From contig JACMNO010000012.1 in the NCBI GenBank assembly GCA_014378485.1, positions 21,746-85,745 of the forward strand: DNA of 64,000 bases, given 5' to 3'. Positions 54,742-62,878 of the stretch are shown in pieces. Made by a program: the position numbers and the translations under genes. Numbering within the stretch: the first letter of the stretch is position 1; the number at the start of each line of letters is the position of its first letter. The notes under the pieces are model-generated. The model made no database searches and was not told the origin of the DNA. It was given only the letters and a program-made list of their open reading frames with translations. This DNA comes from Bacteroidia bacterium. Its GTDB lineage: Bacteria > Bacteroidota > Bacteroidia > B-17B0 > Aurantibacillaceae.

Positions 54742-55755
54742 ATGAAACAAAAAACAGCCATATTACTTTTACAATTAGGTACGCCTGACAGTCCAAAAAA
54801 ATCAGACGTTCGCAAATATTTAACTCAGTTTTTAAATGACCCGCGTGTCATTGATATTCCATGGCTGGCGCGCACATTATTAGTGAATGGGATTATAGTT
54901 CCTTTTCGTTCAGGCAATTCTTCAAAGCTTTACAAAGCAATCTGGGATGAAAAAACAGGATCTCCACTATTGAAACATACACTCGACCTGCAAAAAAAAT
55001 TACAGGCTGCAGTTGGCGAAGATGTTAAAGTAGAAATGGCCATGCGTTACCAAAGCCCCGGTATGGAAAATGTTATGGAGCGAATGAAAAAAGAAGGTTA
55101 TCATAAAATTATTATATTTCCTTTATTCCCACAATATGCCTCCAGCAGCACCGGAAGCGCCTTACAGGAGTTTATGCGAATTGTGAGCAAATGGTGGGTT
55201 ATTCCTGAATTAAAGATCATTAGCCAGTATTATGATAACGAAGATTATATCAATTGTATCGTTAACAGAGCAAAAGCTCATGATTTTTCCAAATACGATC
55301 ATATTATTTTCAGTTATCACGGTTTACCTGAAAGACAAGTTGATAAAGTATACGAAGATGGTTATTTGTGTAAAGACCATCATTGCGAAACTGAATTAAC
55401 AGACGTTAATTACTACTGTTATAAAGCAGGCTGCTACCAAACAACTAATACTTTGGTTAAAAAACTAAATATCCCTGAAGATAAATACACCGTAAGTTTT
55501 CAAAGCAGATTAGATAATAAATGGTTAACGCCCTTTAGTGATAAAGTGGTTGAAGAACTGGCAAAAAAAGGCGCAAAAAATTTACTCGTATTTTCTCCTG
55601 CATTCACCGCTGATTGTTTGGAAACCATTTATGAAATAGGAACAGAATACCAGGAAATTTTTCATGAACATGGTGGCGAAAAAATTCAGCTTGTTGAGAG
55701 TTTAAACAGTGGCGATGATTGGGTGGAAACGATTAAGAAAATTGCATTAAACTAA
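54742..55755 (+). CDS. hemH: Ferrochelatase
   Basis: 337 residues. LLQLGTPDSPKKSDVRKYL at the start, the metal-binding His in IIFSYHGLPERQ, a cysteine-rich KDHHCETE-YYCYKAGCYQT segment and VFSPAFTADCLETIYE near the end are family motifs. It inserts iron into protoporphyrin. Its last 40 codons (55615..55734) are repeated in fragments downstream, at 56329, 57507, 58312 and 59633, each next to a toxin-antitoxin module. Confidence 0.95.
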   Translation: MKQKTAILLLQLGTPDSPKKSDVRKYLTQFLNDPRVIDIPWLARTLLVNGIIVPFRSGNSSKLYKAIWDEKTGSPLLKHTLDLQKKLQAAVGEDVKVEMAMRYQSPGMENVMERMKKEGYHKIIIFPLFPQYASSSTGSALQEFMRIVSKWWVIPELKIISQYYDNEDYINCIVNRAKAHDFSKYDHIIFSYHGLPERQVDKVYEDGYLCKDHHCETELTDVNYYCYKAGCYQTTNTLVKKLNIPEDKYTVSFQSRLDNKWLTPFSDKVVEELAKKGAKNLLVFSPAFTADCLETIYEIGTEYQEIFHEHGGEKIQLVESLNSGDDWVETIKKIALN

Positions 55756-55781
55756 AAGGTCGCTAAAAGATATATTCTTTA

Positions 55782-56039
55782 TTATTCATAAATATCTTTT
55801 CGATGACCTAATTTTTGAATATCAATTATTTTTATGACATCATCTATTAAGTAAATTACTCGATAATCTCCAATTCTAATACGCCATAAATCAAGATCAG
55901 TTCCTTTTAATTTCTTACAACCATGGGGACGCGGAGTTTCGGCCAGTTACAATATACCTTTGGTAATTAGAACAACTATTTTTTTCGGCAAAGAATCTAA
56001 TTCTTTAGCTGCCGTTTTTTTAATAGTTATTTTATACAT
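55782..56039 (-). pseudogene. RelE/ParE-like toxin, interrupted by a stop codon
   Basis: The minus-strand frame reads MYKITIKKTAAKELDSLPKK to GIL, then a TAA in frame, then LAETPRPHGCKKLKG, LWRIRIGDYRVIYLIDD and QKLGHRKDIYE before the natural stop. Both halves are in the same frame and together give a complete 85-residue RelE-type toxin. The only damage is the nonsense codon at residue 31, so the toxin is inactive unless read through. The antitoxin gene upstream (TAGGATG junction) is intact. Confidence 0.88.
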
Positions 56040-56040
56040 C

Positions 56041-56235
56041 CTAAAGTTTACCTTTTTTCTTTAATTGATTCATCACTTTTTCAAAAGGAACACTTTCTTC
56101 CTCCTGCCTTGCTTCAGCAATTATCGTATCTAAGATATCTTCTAATGCTTCCGTGTGTTTTTTAAAAAAGCTATAATCTATGATGACTGCCGTCTTTTTA
56201 TTATGATTATCGGTAATATAACTTATGCCTTTCAT
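56041..56235 (-). CDS. Antitoxin of the disrupted RelE-like module
   Basis: 64 residues. KTAVIIDYSFFKKHTEALEDILDTII looks like the DNA-binding and dimer part of Phd/RelB-type antitoxins; the acidic and basic C-terminus (EARQEEESVPFEKVMNQLKKK) would bind the toxin. The stop is one base from the toxin start. The gene remains intact although the toxin is broken. Confidence 0.75.
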   Translation of the reverse strand: MKGISYITDNHNKKTAVIIDYSFFKKHTEALEDILDTIIAEARQEEESVPFEKVMNQLKKKGKL

Positions 56236-56328
56236 TTGATTAATTTATTGTTATCCAAATTTACAAAAAAATTGTCAGTCCTTTAAACGCTATTTTCAGG
56301 AAATACTTACATGAAATATTGAACAAAT

Positions 56329-56448
56329 TGCCTTGAAACAATTTACGAGATTGGAATTGAATACCAGGAAATTTTTCACAAGCATGGTGCCGAAAAAATT
56401 CAACTGCTTGGGAGTTTAAACAATGGTGATGATTGGGTGGAGACGATT
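56329..56448 (+). pseudogene. hemH: First hemH 3'-end remnant
   Basis: These 120 bases align without gaps to hemH 55615..55734; I count 100 identical bases (83 percent). Translated in the hemH frame they give CLETIYEIGIEYQEIF and GDDWVETI, then run into unrelated sequence. It lies after the RelE-like/antitoxin module and before the COG1569 PIN pair. Confidence 0.9.
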
Positions 56449-56511
56449 CTAAAACTTACGAGGTTTTTTTATAGAATCAAAATAGGCATAAACTATTATT
56501 GAAAATTGCTT

Positions 56512-56934
56512 TTAGTGATTGATTAATGCCTTTTCAAAATTTGCTGGTGTCAATATTATTGCTGTTTTGAAGGGGTTATGAATTACCAAATCTTTGTCGC
56601 CGGTAACCAAATAATTTGCTTTTAAAAAGTCTATTAAATCTAATAAAAAATTATCTTTTGGGTCACGATTAATAAAATGTTTTGGTTTTATTTCTACTTT
56701 TTCAGCAATAGTTTCTAAGAGTTCAATTAATTCAGCAACACTTTCTTTAGGGAAATATTTTTTTAGTTTTTCTCTTCTCGTAACTTCCTTTATTTCATTC
56801 AAAAGTTGTTGTGTAACAACAATTTTAATTTCTCCATTTGAAATATGCTTTTTGATAATAGACAAACCTTTTCCAATAAGAAAACTAATCCAAACATTAG
56901 TATCAAAAATGACTTTAATGCTTTTTACTTTCAT
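56512..56934 (-). CDS. PIN-domain toxin (COG1569 type)
   Basis: 140 residues. KVIFDTNVWISFLIGKG at the start, a central NRDPKDNFLLDLIDFLKANYLVTGDKDL segment and LTPANFEKAL at the end match the COG1569 group of putative PIN toxins, with Asp residues for the nuclease site. Its start overlaps the antitoxin stop by 20 bases. Confidence 0.85.
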   Translation of the reverse strand: MKVKSIKVIFDTNVWISFLIGKGLSIIKKHISNGEIKIVVTQQLLNEIKEVTRREKLKKYFPKESVAELIELLETIAEKVEIKPKHFINRDPKDNFLLDLIDFLKANYLVTGDKDLVIHNPFKTAIILTPANFEKALINH

Positions 56935-57145
56935 ATATTCGCTGTCTTACGATTTCAACTTCTTTATTAATTACATCTAAGCTTAGTTCTTTAGTTTTGA
57001 AAGTTTTTAGCAAACTTAATAATTTGGATTCAATACCTTCTTTCTCAAGCTCTTTTGTTAACTTAATTTTTTCTTGTTTTGGTAATTGCTTAACTAATGC
57101 TAATACTTGGTCAAATGTAATATCTACTTGCAGTGCGGTTCTCAT
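56915..57145 (-). CDS. Antitoxin partner of the COG1569 PIN toxin
   Basis: 76 residues from the ATG at 57145. MRTALQVDITFDQVLALVKQLP with the following KQEKIKLTKELEKEGI resembles small helical antitoxins that commonly precede COG1569 PIN toxins in Bacteroidota. The 54-base upstream extension to 57199 looks non-coding. The last 20 bases overlap the toxin gene. Confidence 0.78.
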   Translation of the reverse strand: MRTALQVDITFDQVLALVKQLPKQEKIKLTKELEKEGIESKLLSLLKTFKTKELSLDVINKEVEIVRQRIYESKKH

Positions 57146-57328
57146 ATTCTTTTCTTTAAACAAATGTAAGGAAAAAACCCCTATAGAACATAGTTTCAAA
57201 AGTTTAAAGCAAAACTACTATTTCCAATACTTATAAAAATCTTGAATAGCTGTTATGAATGTTTATATCAAAAACTATTTTTTGTAGTTTAGACTTTATA
57301 TAAGTTAATTTGCTAATACCTATTTATC

Positions 57329-57500
57329 CGTCATTGCGATCCGCCAGACTTCGGCGTGAGCTTAGTCGAACGCTGGCGGAGAAGCAATCTACAACATAGT
57401 TTAATAAATTTTTTTTAAAAGAATAAAAGGAGTTCAAAAGGACTTGTTTGAGATTGCTTTCCCGAATCGAGTTCAGGACAGGCTGTGCCTCGCAATGACG
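57329..57500. mobile_element. MITE-like palindromic element, 172 bases
   Basis: The ends are perfect 11-base inverted repeats (CGTCATTGCGA and TCGCAATGACG). Inside them a second pair (GAAGCAATCT and AGATTGCTTTC) continues the inverted symmetry around an AT-rich centre. It has no open frame. This matches the widespread CGTCATTGCGAG...GCAATCT class of non-autonomous repeats. It ends 6 bases before the third hemH copy, which it seems to have truncated. Confidence 0.8.
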
Positions 57501-57506
57501 AACTAT

Positions 57507-57542
57507 AGCGGTGATGATTGGGTAGAAACGATTAAGAAAATT
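57507..57542 (+). repeat. hemH: Second hemH 3'-end remnant, 36 bases
   Basis: AGCGGTGATGATTGGGTAGA onward matches the hemH codons for SGDDWVETIKKI with 33 of 36 identical bases. It lies between the MITE-like element and the VapC/DUF6364 pair. Its upstream part is missing, probably because of the MITE. Confidence 0.8.
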
Positions 57543-57550
57543 GTAACTAA

Positions 57551-57967
57551 TTATTTTTTCATTTTCAAATATTGTTCTGCCGTCATAACAGGAATTTGAG
57601 CTGTTTTATAATCTTTAAGATTTCTTGTTAGCAATATTTTAATATTATTTTCTATGGCTGTAAAGTATTGTATACCATCTTCAAAGTCCTTAAAATCTGA
57701 TGTTAACGCTAGTTCAATAATTTTATCGCTAACATCCATCACTGAAACTAATGTTTTAAACTGCAACAGTTTTTTCCTTACCTGATTTGCGGAAAATTGT
57801 CTAGATAAAATATAGTTAATGTTTGAGAAGGACAATGGAGAAACAAATAGATGAATTTTTCCTTTATCAGCCATGGAAAATAAAGATGCCGAAGCTTCAT
57901 AAAAGGGCTCTCTATAAGCTAATAAATCAATAATGATATCAGTATCTAAAAATAATTTTTCCATCAT
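57551..57967 (-). CDS. VapC-like PIN-domain toxin
   Basis: 138 residues. KLFLDTDIIIDLLAYREPF at the start holds the first metal-binding Asp residues; FKDFEDGIQYFTAIENNIKILLTRNLKDYK contains the others. The start overlaps the antitoxin stop by 4 bases. This is a typical VapC of the subgroup paired with DUF6364. Confidence 0.87.
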   Translation of the reverse strand: MMEKLFLDTDIIIDLLAYREPFYEASASLFSMADKGKIHLFVSPLSFSNINYILSRQFSANQVRKKLLQFKTLVSVMDVSDKIIELALTSDFKDFEDGIQYFTAIENNIKILLTRNLKDYKTAQIPVMTAEQYLKMKK

Positions 57968-58209
57968 TTATATTTTTCTAATAAATGACTGGTATAATCT
58001 CTTTTATGATCAAACTCTTTAGGTAATTTAAGAATACCTGACAAACTCTTTACTAAAGGAGTGATTTTTTCTTCTGACTCATTTTCTGAAGTCAATCTTA
58101 ATAAATAGTTTTCTATTAAACTTGAAAGGCTTGTATGTTTGGCTTTGGCAAATGTTTTAGCTTTTCCAATAACATCCTCATTTAGTTTTAATGTTAATTT
58201 CGAATTCAT
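57964..58209 (-). CDS. DUF6364 family ribbon-helix-helix antitoxin
   Basis: 81 residues from the ATG at 58209; an earlier ATG at 58242 is less likely. SKLTLKLNEDVIGKAKTFAKAKHTSLSSLIENYL is a ribbon-helix-helix DNA-binding domain and the tail would bind the toxin. The stop overlaps the VapC start by 4 bases. Confidence 0.82.
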   Translation of the reverse strand: MNSKLTLKLNEDVIGKAKTFAKAKHTSLSSLIENYLLRLTSENESEEKITPLVKSLSGILKLPKEFDHKRDYTSHLLEKYK

Positions 58210-58311
58210 AATACTAATTTTATACGTACAAATATAATACAATTATACGTACATACCTAATTAAAAAATCGCTTCAAACTGTTTTTTACCTTAAATTTTA
58301 AACGGTTACCT

Positions 58312-58410
58312 ATTTTTCCATAAACATGGCGGGGAAAAATTCAGCTGGTTGAGAGTTTTAACAGCGGCGATGATTGGGTGGAGACGATGAAGAAAATTGC
58401 ATTGAAATAA
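58312..58410 (+). pseudogene. hemH: Third hemH 3'-end remnant
   Basis: The sequence follows hemH from ATTTTTCAT to the stop codon. In the hemH frame it reads HGGEK, then IQLVESFNSGDDWVETMKKIALK and a stop, if one missing A in the poly-A after GAA is restored. A few other changes near the start also mark it as non-functional. It lies between the VapC/DUF6364 pair and the DUF3368/UPF0175 pair. Confidence 0.85.
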
Positions 58411-58418
58411 ATTAAATA

Positions 58419-58877
58419 CTAGTCTTCTTTGGCTTGCTTTAATGCTTGCATCTTAATTTCTTCAGTTAACCTGAAATTAGTTTGATTTAATTTCTCTAAA
58501 ATTGGCTTAATGGACGGAATGATTCCAGTGAGTTTAGCTTTAATAATAACTCCAATTGTACCCGTATATAATATCCCAAGTTCAAGAGCAATTTTCCTTG
58601 CTTTATAGTCATCTAAAATTACAATACAGTCAGAAATTTCAAGAGCTAAGGCCAACGCACTTGATTCTCCACGATCTATCTGAGTTTCTAAAATTTGCTG
58701 ATAATGCTTGTCTTTTACAGACTCAATCACAACCCAATCAGGTAAAATTTCACCATATTCCTGCGCTATTTCGATTGTTGTAACAATCTTTCCATAAACA
58801 TTACAAAGCAAATCAAGTTCATTGATATTTTTCAGAATGATAAAACAACTGGTATCGGAAATAATTGTTTTAGGCAT
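58419..58877 (-). CDS. DUF3368 PIN-like nucleic acid-binding toxin
   Basis: 152 residues. ISDTSCFIILKN near the start, a central GESSALALALEISDCIVILDDYKAR and GTIGVIIKAKLTGIIPSIKP are DUF3368 signatures with the acidic residues of a PIN nuclease. It overlaps the UPF0175 gene by 8 bases, the usual partner. Confidence 0.87.
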   Translation of the reverse strand: MPKTIISDTSCFIILKNINELDLLCNVYGKIVTTIEIAQEYGEILPDWVVIESVKDKHYQQILETQIDRGESSALALALEISDCIVILDDYKARKIALELGILYTGTIGVIIKAKLTGIIPSIKPILEKLNQTNFRLTEEIKMQALKQAKED

Positions 58878-59097
58878 TATTTACATCGTTTGATAAGTCA
58901 GACGGAGGAAAGTTGAAAATTGAAACATTGAAATTGCCCAGCAGTTCGGCAAATGTACGCTTGGTTAAGCCGGCCACCTCAGCGGCCTGACCTAAGGATA
59001 ACTTACCTTGCTCATAAAGTTTAGTCGCCACCAGCATGCTCAGATATTTACTATCAATATCCAAAGCATCAGGTAATTTAACGGTGAAAGTTTTCAT
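58870..59097 (-). CDS. UPF0175 family antitoxin
   Basis: 75 residues. FTVKLPDALDIDSKYLSMLVATKLYEQGKLSLGQAAEVAGLTKRTFAELLGNF is the UPF0175 helix-turn-helix, very close to other family members. It is the antitoxin for the DUF3368 protein, overlapping by 8 bases. Confidence 0.87.
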   Translation of the reverse strand: MKTFTVKLPDALDIDSKYLSMLVATKLYEQGKLSLGQAAEVAGLTKRTFAELLGNFNVSIFNFPPSDLSNDVNNA

Positions 59098-59354
59098 ATG
59101 TAGCTATTATTGTTTTTAGTTGTCATAACTCGTGCCGAGTTACGCGGTATGGTTTACCCTGTTTAATCAATTGTGTTTATGGTTGGCAAACACGGGTATT
59201 TCATATAATAAATTTACGAAAAAAATAATCTTGAACAAAGGTTAAAATATCAAAACAGTCATCACTATTTTTCAATTTGTTTTAATAAATCCTACGCTTT
59301 AGTTAATTTGTCTTTTACTTTATCGTCTTCTGCTTTAAAATAAATACTTCATAA

Positions 59355-59627
59355 TTTGCGGAGAATAACTCATTTATTAACCGCAAATATGAGGAGAATA
59401 AATTTTGGGATAAGCACTTTAACACAGCTATAAATGAAAGGCAGCGTTTAATAATTAATAAATTATTTGATGGTTTTGACGGAAAATTAAACTCATCAAA
59501 ATGGGCAAAGATTGCAAAGTGTTCTGCTGATATAGCTTTACGTGATATACAGGATTTAATCAGTAAAAATATAATTGTGAAAAGCTCCGCCGGAGACCGC
59601 AGTACCAGTTATGATTTAAAAGGGTAA
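59355..59627 (+). pseudogene. C-terminal remnant of a Fic family protein
   Basis: The plus-strand frame from 59355 reads NRKYEENKFWDKHFNTAINE, then RQRLIINKLFDGF and SKWAKIAKCSADIALRDIQDLI, and ends DRSTSYDLKG before a stop. This is the C-terminal winged-helix part of Fic/DUF4172 proteins. The Fic catalytic domain (HPFxxGNGR) and any start are absent, so it is a decayed toxin. The 250 bases between it and the UPF0175 gene show nothing I can assign. Confidence 0.85.
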
Positions 59628-59632
59628 CTTAT

Positions 59633-59728
59633 TTCCATCATCATGGCGGAGAAAAAACTCAATTGATAGAAAGCTTAAAGAGCGATGATGATTGGGTAGA
59701 GACGATTAAGAGGATTTCTTTAAAATAA
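59633..59728 (+). pseudogene. hemH: Fourth hemH 3'-end remnant
   Basis: Translated in the hemH frame it gives FHHHGGEKTQLIESLKSDDD, then WVETIKRISLK and a stop. It is the most divergent copy but keeps the frame and the natural stop. It closes the toxin-antitoxin region; beyond it comes the terminator of the type IX cargo gene. Confidence 0.87.
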
Positions 59729-59754
59729 AAAGAGCGGCTGATTAGCCGCTCTTT
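59727..59754 (-). terminator. Intrinsic terminator of the glycine-rich cargo gene
   Basis: AAAGAGCGGCT and AGCCGCTCTTT form an 11-base stem with a 4-base loop. On the minus strand it is followed by a T-rich run. It directly follows the stop of the gene at 59756..61909. Confidence 0.85.
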
Positions 59755-59755
59755 A

Positions 59756-61909
59756 CTACTTTATTAATAAACGTTTTGTTTGTACCATTTGATCGCTTAC
59801 TATTTTTATAATATAAACTCCTCTTGCAAAATTAGTTGGTATTAAATAGGCGTTAGTATCAGACAATTTTTTAGTTTCCTCAAAAACAACAACCCCATTA
59901 ATATCATAAATAATAACATTCACAGCTTTTTTAGGAATTTGATTAAATATTATTTGAGATTCAACATTTTCAATATTAGGATTTGGTATAATATTAAACT
60001 CTAAATTTAAATCCGTTTTACTGTCAACACTTATAACATTAAAATATGTTACTTCTCCATTTGTGTTCGTTTCTTTTAATCGATAATAGGTAACCTCATC
60101 AAACGGATGCTCATCAATAGTAGAATATTTATGCATATCTAAACTTGTACCTGATCCGCTAATTTCAATTAAAGTTTCAAATAAAACGCCATCTTTAGAT
60201 TTCTCAACAGAGAATGACTTGCAGTTTTTTTCAGTTGCCGTAATCCAATCAATATTTACAACATCTTCATGTTTAAAGGCATTGAAAGAAATTAATTCAA
60301 CTGGCAAAAGCAAACAGGAACTGGTTGCTAAACTCACCGCAAAATTACACACAGCACCAGCATGACCATCTAATTCAATATACACGCAATTTACAGTGCT
60401 AGTAACATTTATAACTACCGTTGTTGTACCATTCAAACTCTGAACGCAACTTTGTCCTTGAGTAGCCTGACAGGTACTGGCATAAAATCGGGTTGCCAGG
60501 TTTGTAGGAACACCTTGAAAAATGGCCAACTGGTAACCACCAGAATTACTACAAGAACTACCTGTAACACTAACTGTCCAGTTTCCAGTGGTGGTTGGAC
60601 AGAATTTATACCAAATATCATCTTCAATCGACCATGGAACATCATTACCAGCAGAGCCTGTAGGTGTGGTACTAGTATTACAATCTACATTTGCAAAGGA
60701 TGTTCCACATCCTGATTGAGTGGTACTATAAGCACTTCCCGCTCCTGAATTTGTTGTATTAAAACTAGTACCACAAGAGCTAATTTGGGTAGCATAATTT
60801 ATATAATTATTGGCATTAGCGAGGCAAACTCCATTATCGCATGGTTGACCAGTTGGACAAGTTGTGCTGGAAACACAAACTGATGGGCATGCTGCACAAC
60901 TAACATTAGCTTGCCAGCCAGCGTATCCACTCAGCGTTGAAGAGTATGGAGTAACTGAAACAGTAATACATCCTGTTGTATTGGTAGGGGTTGTACTTAT
61001 CTGACCAGGATTATTGCTTCCAGTGTAAAGCGGCCCTAAAGTTGGCGAACTTACACTTGTACCGTTAAAAAAGGACATATTTTGTATTGTTGCGCCATTA
61101 TATAAATCAAAAGTAGAAAAAGAAATAGTTACACAACTCCCTGTAGAAGACGAACAGAAAGTTTTAATATACGAAGAACCACCAGGGAAATCACCGCCTA
61201 AGTCTCCTGCATCCGTCCATATTATACCACATGACGTTACGGTTGCAGTTGTTGCGGAAGTATTACAAGCACCCGCTGTAACATTATAGGTAATTTTTAT
61301 TTGGCCAGCCCCTCCAGCACCACCATTGGTATTACCTCCACTTTTACCGCCGCCGCCGCCGCCACCGCTTCCAGGTGCCCCTCCAGAAGTACCATTATTA
61401 CCAACAGTTGCTCCTGTTCCAATCGTTCCACCACTTGCCGCTGCGCCACCATTTCCTCCTGTGGTTCCAGTATTCGCCACACCATTCCCTCCATTCGTTC
61501 CTGTGCCACCTCCGCTCGTAGTACCGCCGGTTCCGGCAGCTCCACCATTATCAACGCCGCCAGTTCCACCGTTGGCTATAATTCCATTTATGGTTGAAAT
61601 CCCTCCATTTGTCCCGCTTCCTGTGCTTCCTGAGCCTCCTGTACCAACAGAATAAGTAAAAGCGTCGCCACTTAAAACAGATAAAGTAAACGTGTTATAA
61701 CCTCCGGCACCACCCCCAGCGCCAGCTGCACTAGCAGTAGATCCGCCACCAGCACCACCAGCACCCCAAACCTGCACAGTTATTGACGATACTCCACAAG
61801 GCACTACAAAAGTGCCTGAAGCTGTAGGGCCAACTGTAAAAGTAGTTTGAGAAACTAAAATGTTACTTAACCCGAAAACTACAAGAAGTATAATTAAATA
61901 TTTTTTCAT
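59756..61909 (-). CDS. Glycine-rich secreted protein with type IX sorting domain
   Basis: 717 residues. A signal peptide (about 1-22, ending LVSQ) is followed by a glycine/serine/threonine-rich region (about 50-215, with many GGxGG and TGG units) and a CUB-like cysteine-containing region (about 220-340). Next come two beta domains with a CNTSTTPTGSAGNDVPWSIEDDIWYKFCP type segment (about 370-535), and a C-terminal type A sorting domain (about 630-717, with NIIPNPNIENVESQ, NVIIYDINGVVVFEE and VYIIKIVS). It should be exported by the type IX system. The Gly-rich part is unusually GC-rich for this window. Confidence 0.88.
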   Translation of the reverse strand: MKKYLIILLVVFGLSNILVSQTTFTVGPTASGTFVVPCGVSSITVQVWGAGGAGGGSTASAAGAGGGAGGYNTFTLSVLSGDAFTYSVGTGGSGSTGSGTNGGISTINGIIANGGTGGVDNGGAAGTGGTTSGGGTGTNGGNGVANTGTTGGNGGAAASGGTIGTGATVGNNGTSGGAPGSGGGGGGGKSGGNTNGGAGGAGQIKITYNVTAGACNTSATTATVTSCGIIWTDAGDLGGDFPGGSSYIKTFCSSSTGSCVTISFSTFDLYNGATIQNMSFFNGTSVSSPTLGPLYTGSNNPGQISTTPTNTTGCITVSVTPYSSTLSGYAGWQANVSCAACPSVCVSSTTCPTGQPCDNGVCLANANNYINYATQISSCGTSFNTTNSGAGSAYSTTQSGCGTSFANVDCNTSTTPTGSAGNDVPWSIEDDIWYKFCPTTTGNWTVSVTGSSCSNSGGYQLAIFQGVPTNLATRFYASTCQATQGQSCVQSLNGTTTVVINVTSTVNCVYIELDGHAGAVCNFAVSLATSSCLLLPVELISFNAFKHEDVVNIDWITATEKNCKSFSVEKSKDGVLFETLIEISGSGTSLDMHKYSTIDEHPFDEVTYYRLKETNTNGEVTYFNVISVDSKTDLNLEFNIIPNPNIENVESQIIFNQIPKKAVNVIIYDINGVVVFEETKKLSDTNAYLIPTNFARGVYIIKIVSDQMVQTKRLLIK

Positions 61910-61917
61910 TTTACTGT

Positions 61918-62277
61918 TTATTGAAGTTGGTAATTATTTGAAGAGGCGTTATAATTAAATTTTTCTGCCGTTTCCAGCCCCGTTAAAGAAGCGACATAAA
62001 ACTTTTCTGATATTACACCAAATCCCTTTAAAACATCAATATCAATAGTATTTAAAAAAATAAAAAATTTATTTTTATCTTCAAATAACAGGCATTTACT
62101 TTCTCCATCAAAAAAAATTAAACCTAAATTAGGTGCTACTAAAAAATCCGTTGATTTAATTTTTTCTGCCGATAAAGGCTTTAAACTTATTGTTGAAGGC
62201 TTATTACTTTGAGCCAACATTGTATTCTGAAAAATACATATGACAATAAATAAGATTACTTTTTTTATCGTATTCAT
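61918..62277 (-). CDS. Small secreted protein of unknown function
   Basis: 119 residues from the ATG at 62277. The signal peptide is MNTIKKVILFIVICIFQNTMLAQ. The remainder has no domain I recognise. It is 8 bases upstream of the glycine-rich cargo gene, on the same strand, and may be its partner. Confidence 0.75.
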   Translation of the reverse strand: MNTIKKVILFIVICIFQNTMLAQSNKPSTISLKPLSAEKIKSTDFLVAPNLGLIFFDGESKCLLFEDKNKFFIFLNTIDIDVLKGFGVISEKFYVASLTGLETAEKFNYNASSNNYQLQ

Positions 62278-62820
62278 TTTTTTTAATTTTTGAGAAAGCT
62301 GTAGATTAACACTAATAATCAAATATACAAAAATTCTTACAGATGTTAGGAAAATCACTTACACATTTTTAATAAAATGAGAATCCTAATTACTGTATTA
62401 TACTATTGCAAATACAATAAGTTATGAATCCATGTAAAATAAAGCATTGGTGAAGGTGAATTAAAATAAATCAGTACTTTTATTTACGGTAAATTTTATT
62501 CCTTTAATAAGCAAACTACATTATTCACTCACTCGTTACATATTTAAAAACCCATCGGTACGTTGTTTTATTTTCCTCAAACGGCATTAAACAGGCCTTG
62601 AGAATAAAGTTCTTGATTCTAACCAAAACTCATTTACTCATTATCACATTTCAAATGCTAAAATTTGCTTTTGAACTCATGATTTGAAGGATGAATTTGA
62701 GGTTTTTCTGAAAAAGAAAACAACCCTCTTAAATTCCCTAATTATTTATTGAATTTGAAGAAACAATTTTGTTAGATGAATGGATATTTGATAGCATTGG
62801 GCATATACTAAAAAACATTT
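62278..62820. other. Non-coding stretch with possible decayed coding fragments
   Basis: This 540-base gap holds no intact gene. On the plus strand, near 62690-62820, two short frames (KDEFEVFLKKKTTLLNS and EFEETILLDEWIFDS) look like broken coding sequence, but I cannot name a family. No tRNA or clear repeat was found here. Confidence 0.4.
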
Positions 62821-62845
62821 AAAAGTAACCAAATTGGTAACTTTT
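62821..62845 (+). promoter_or_regulatory. Operator-like inverted repeat of higBA
   Basis: AAAAGTAACC and GGTAACTTTT are inverted repeats (9 of 10 matched) around a 5-base spacer, ending 4 bases before the -7 box. A repressor bound here would block sigma factor binding, as expected for HigA autoregulation. Confidence 0.65.
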
Positions 62846-62849
62846 GCAT

Positions 62850-62857
62850 TATATTTG
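62850..62857 (+). promoter_or_regulatory. -7 box of higBA
   Basis: TATATTTG matches TAnnTTTG and lies 21 bases before the higB ATG, directly after the inverted repeat. Confidence 0.5.
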
Positions 62858-62878
62858 TTGTAGAATATAAATTAAAGA

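Noticed and set aside
55615..59728. The hemH repeats as a CRISPR or integron array
   Set aside because: Copies differ in length, diverge by about 10-20 percent, keep the hemH reading frame and are spaced by whole genes; there are no short regular spacers, attC-like folds, Cas genes or an integrase.
61297..61655. Long open frames on both strands over the glycine-rich region
   Set aside because: They are low-complexity by-products of the GC-rich Gly codons of the real gene at 59756..61909.
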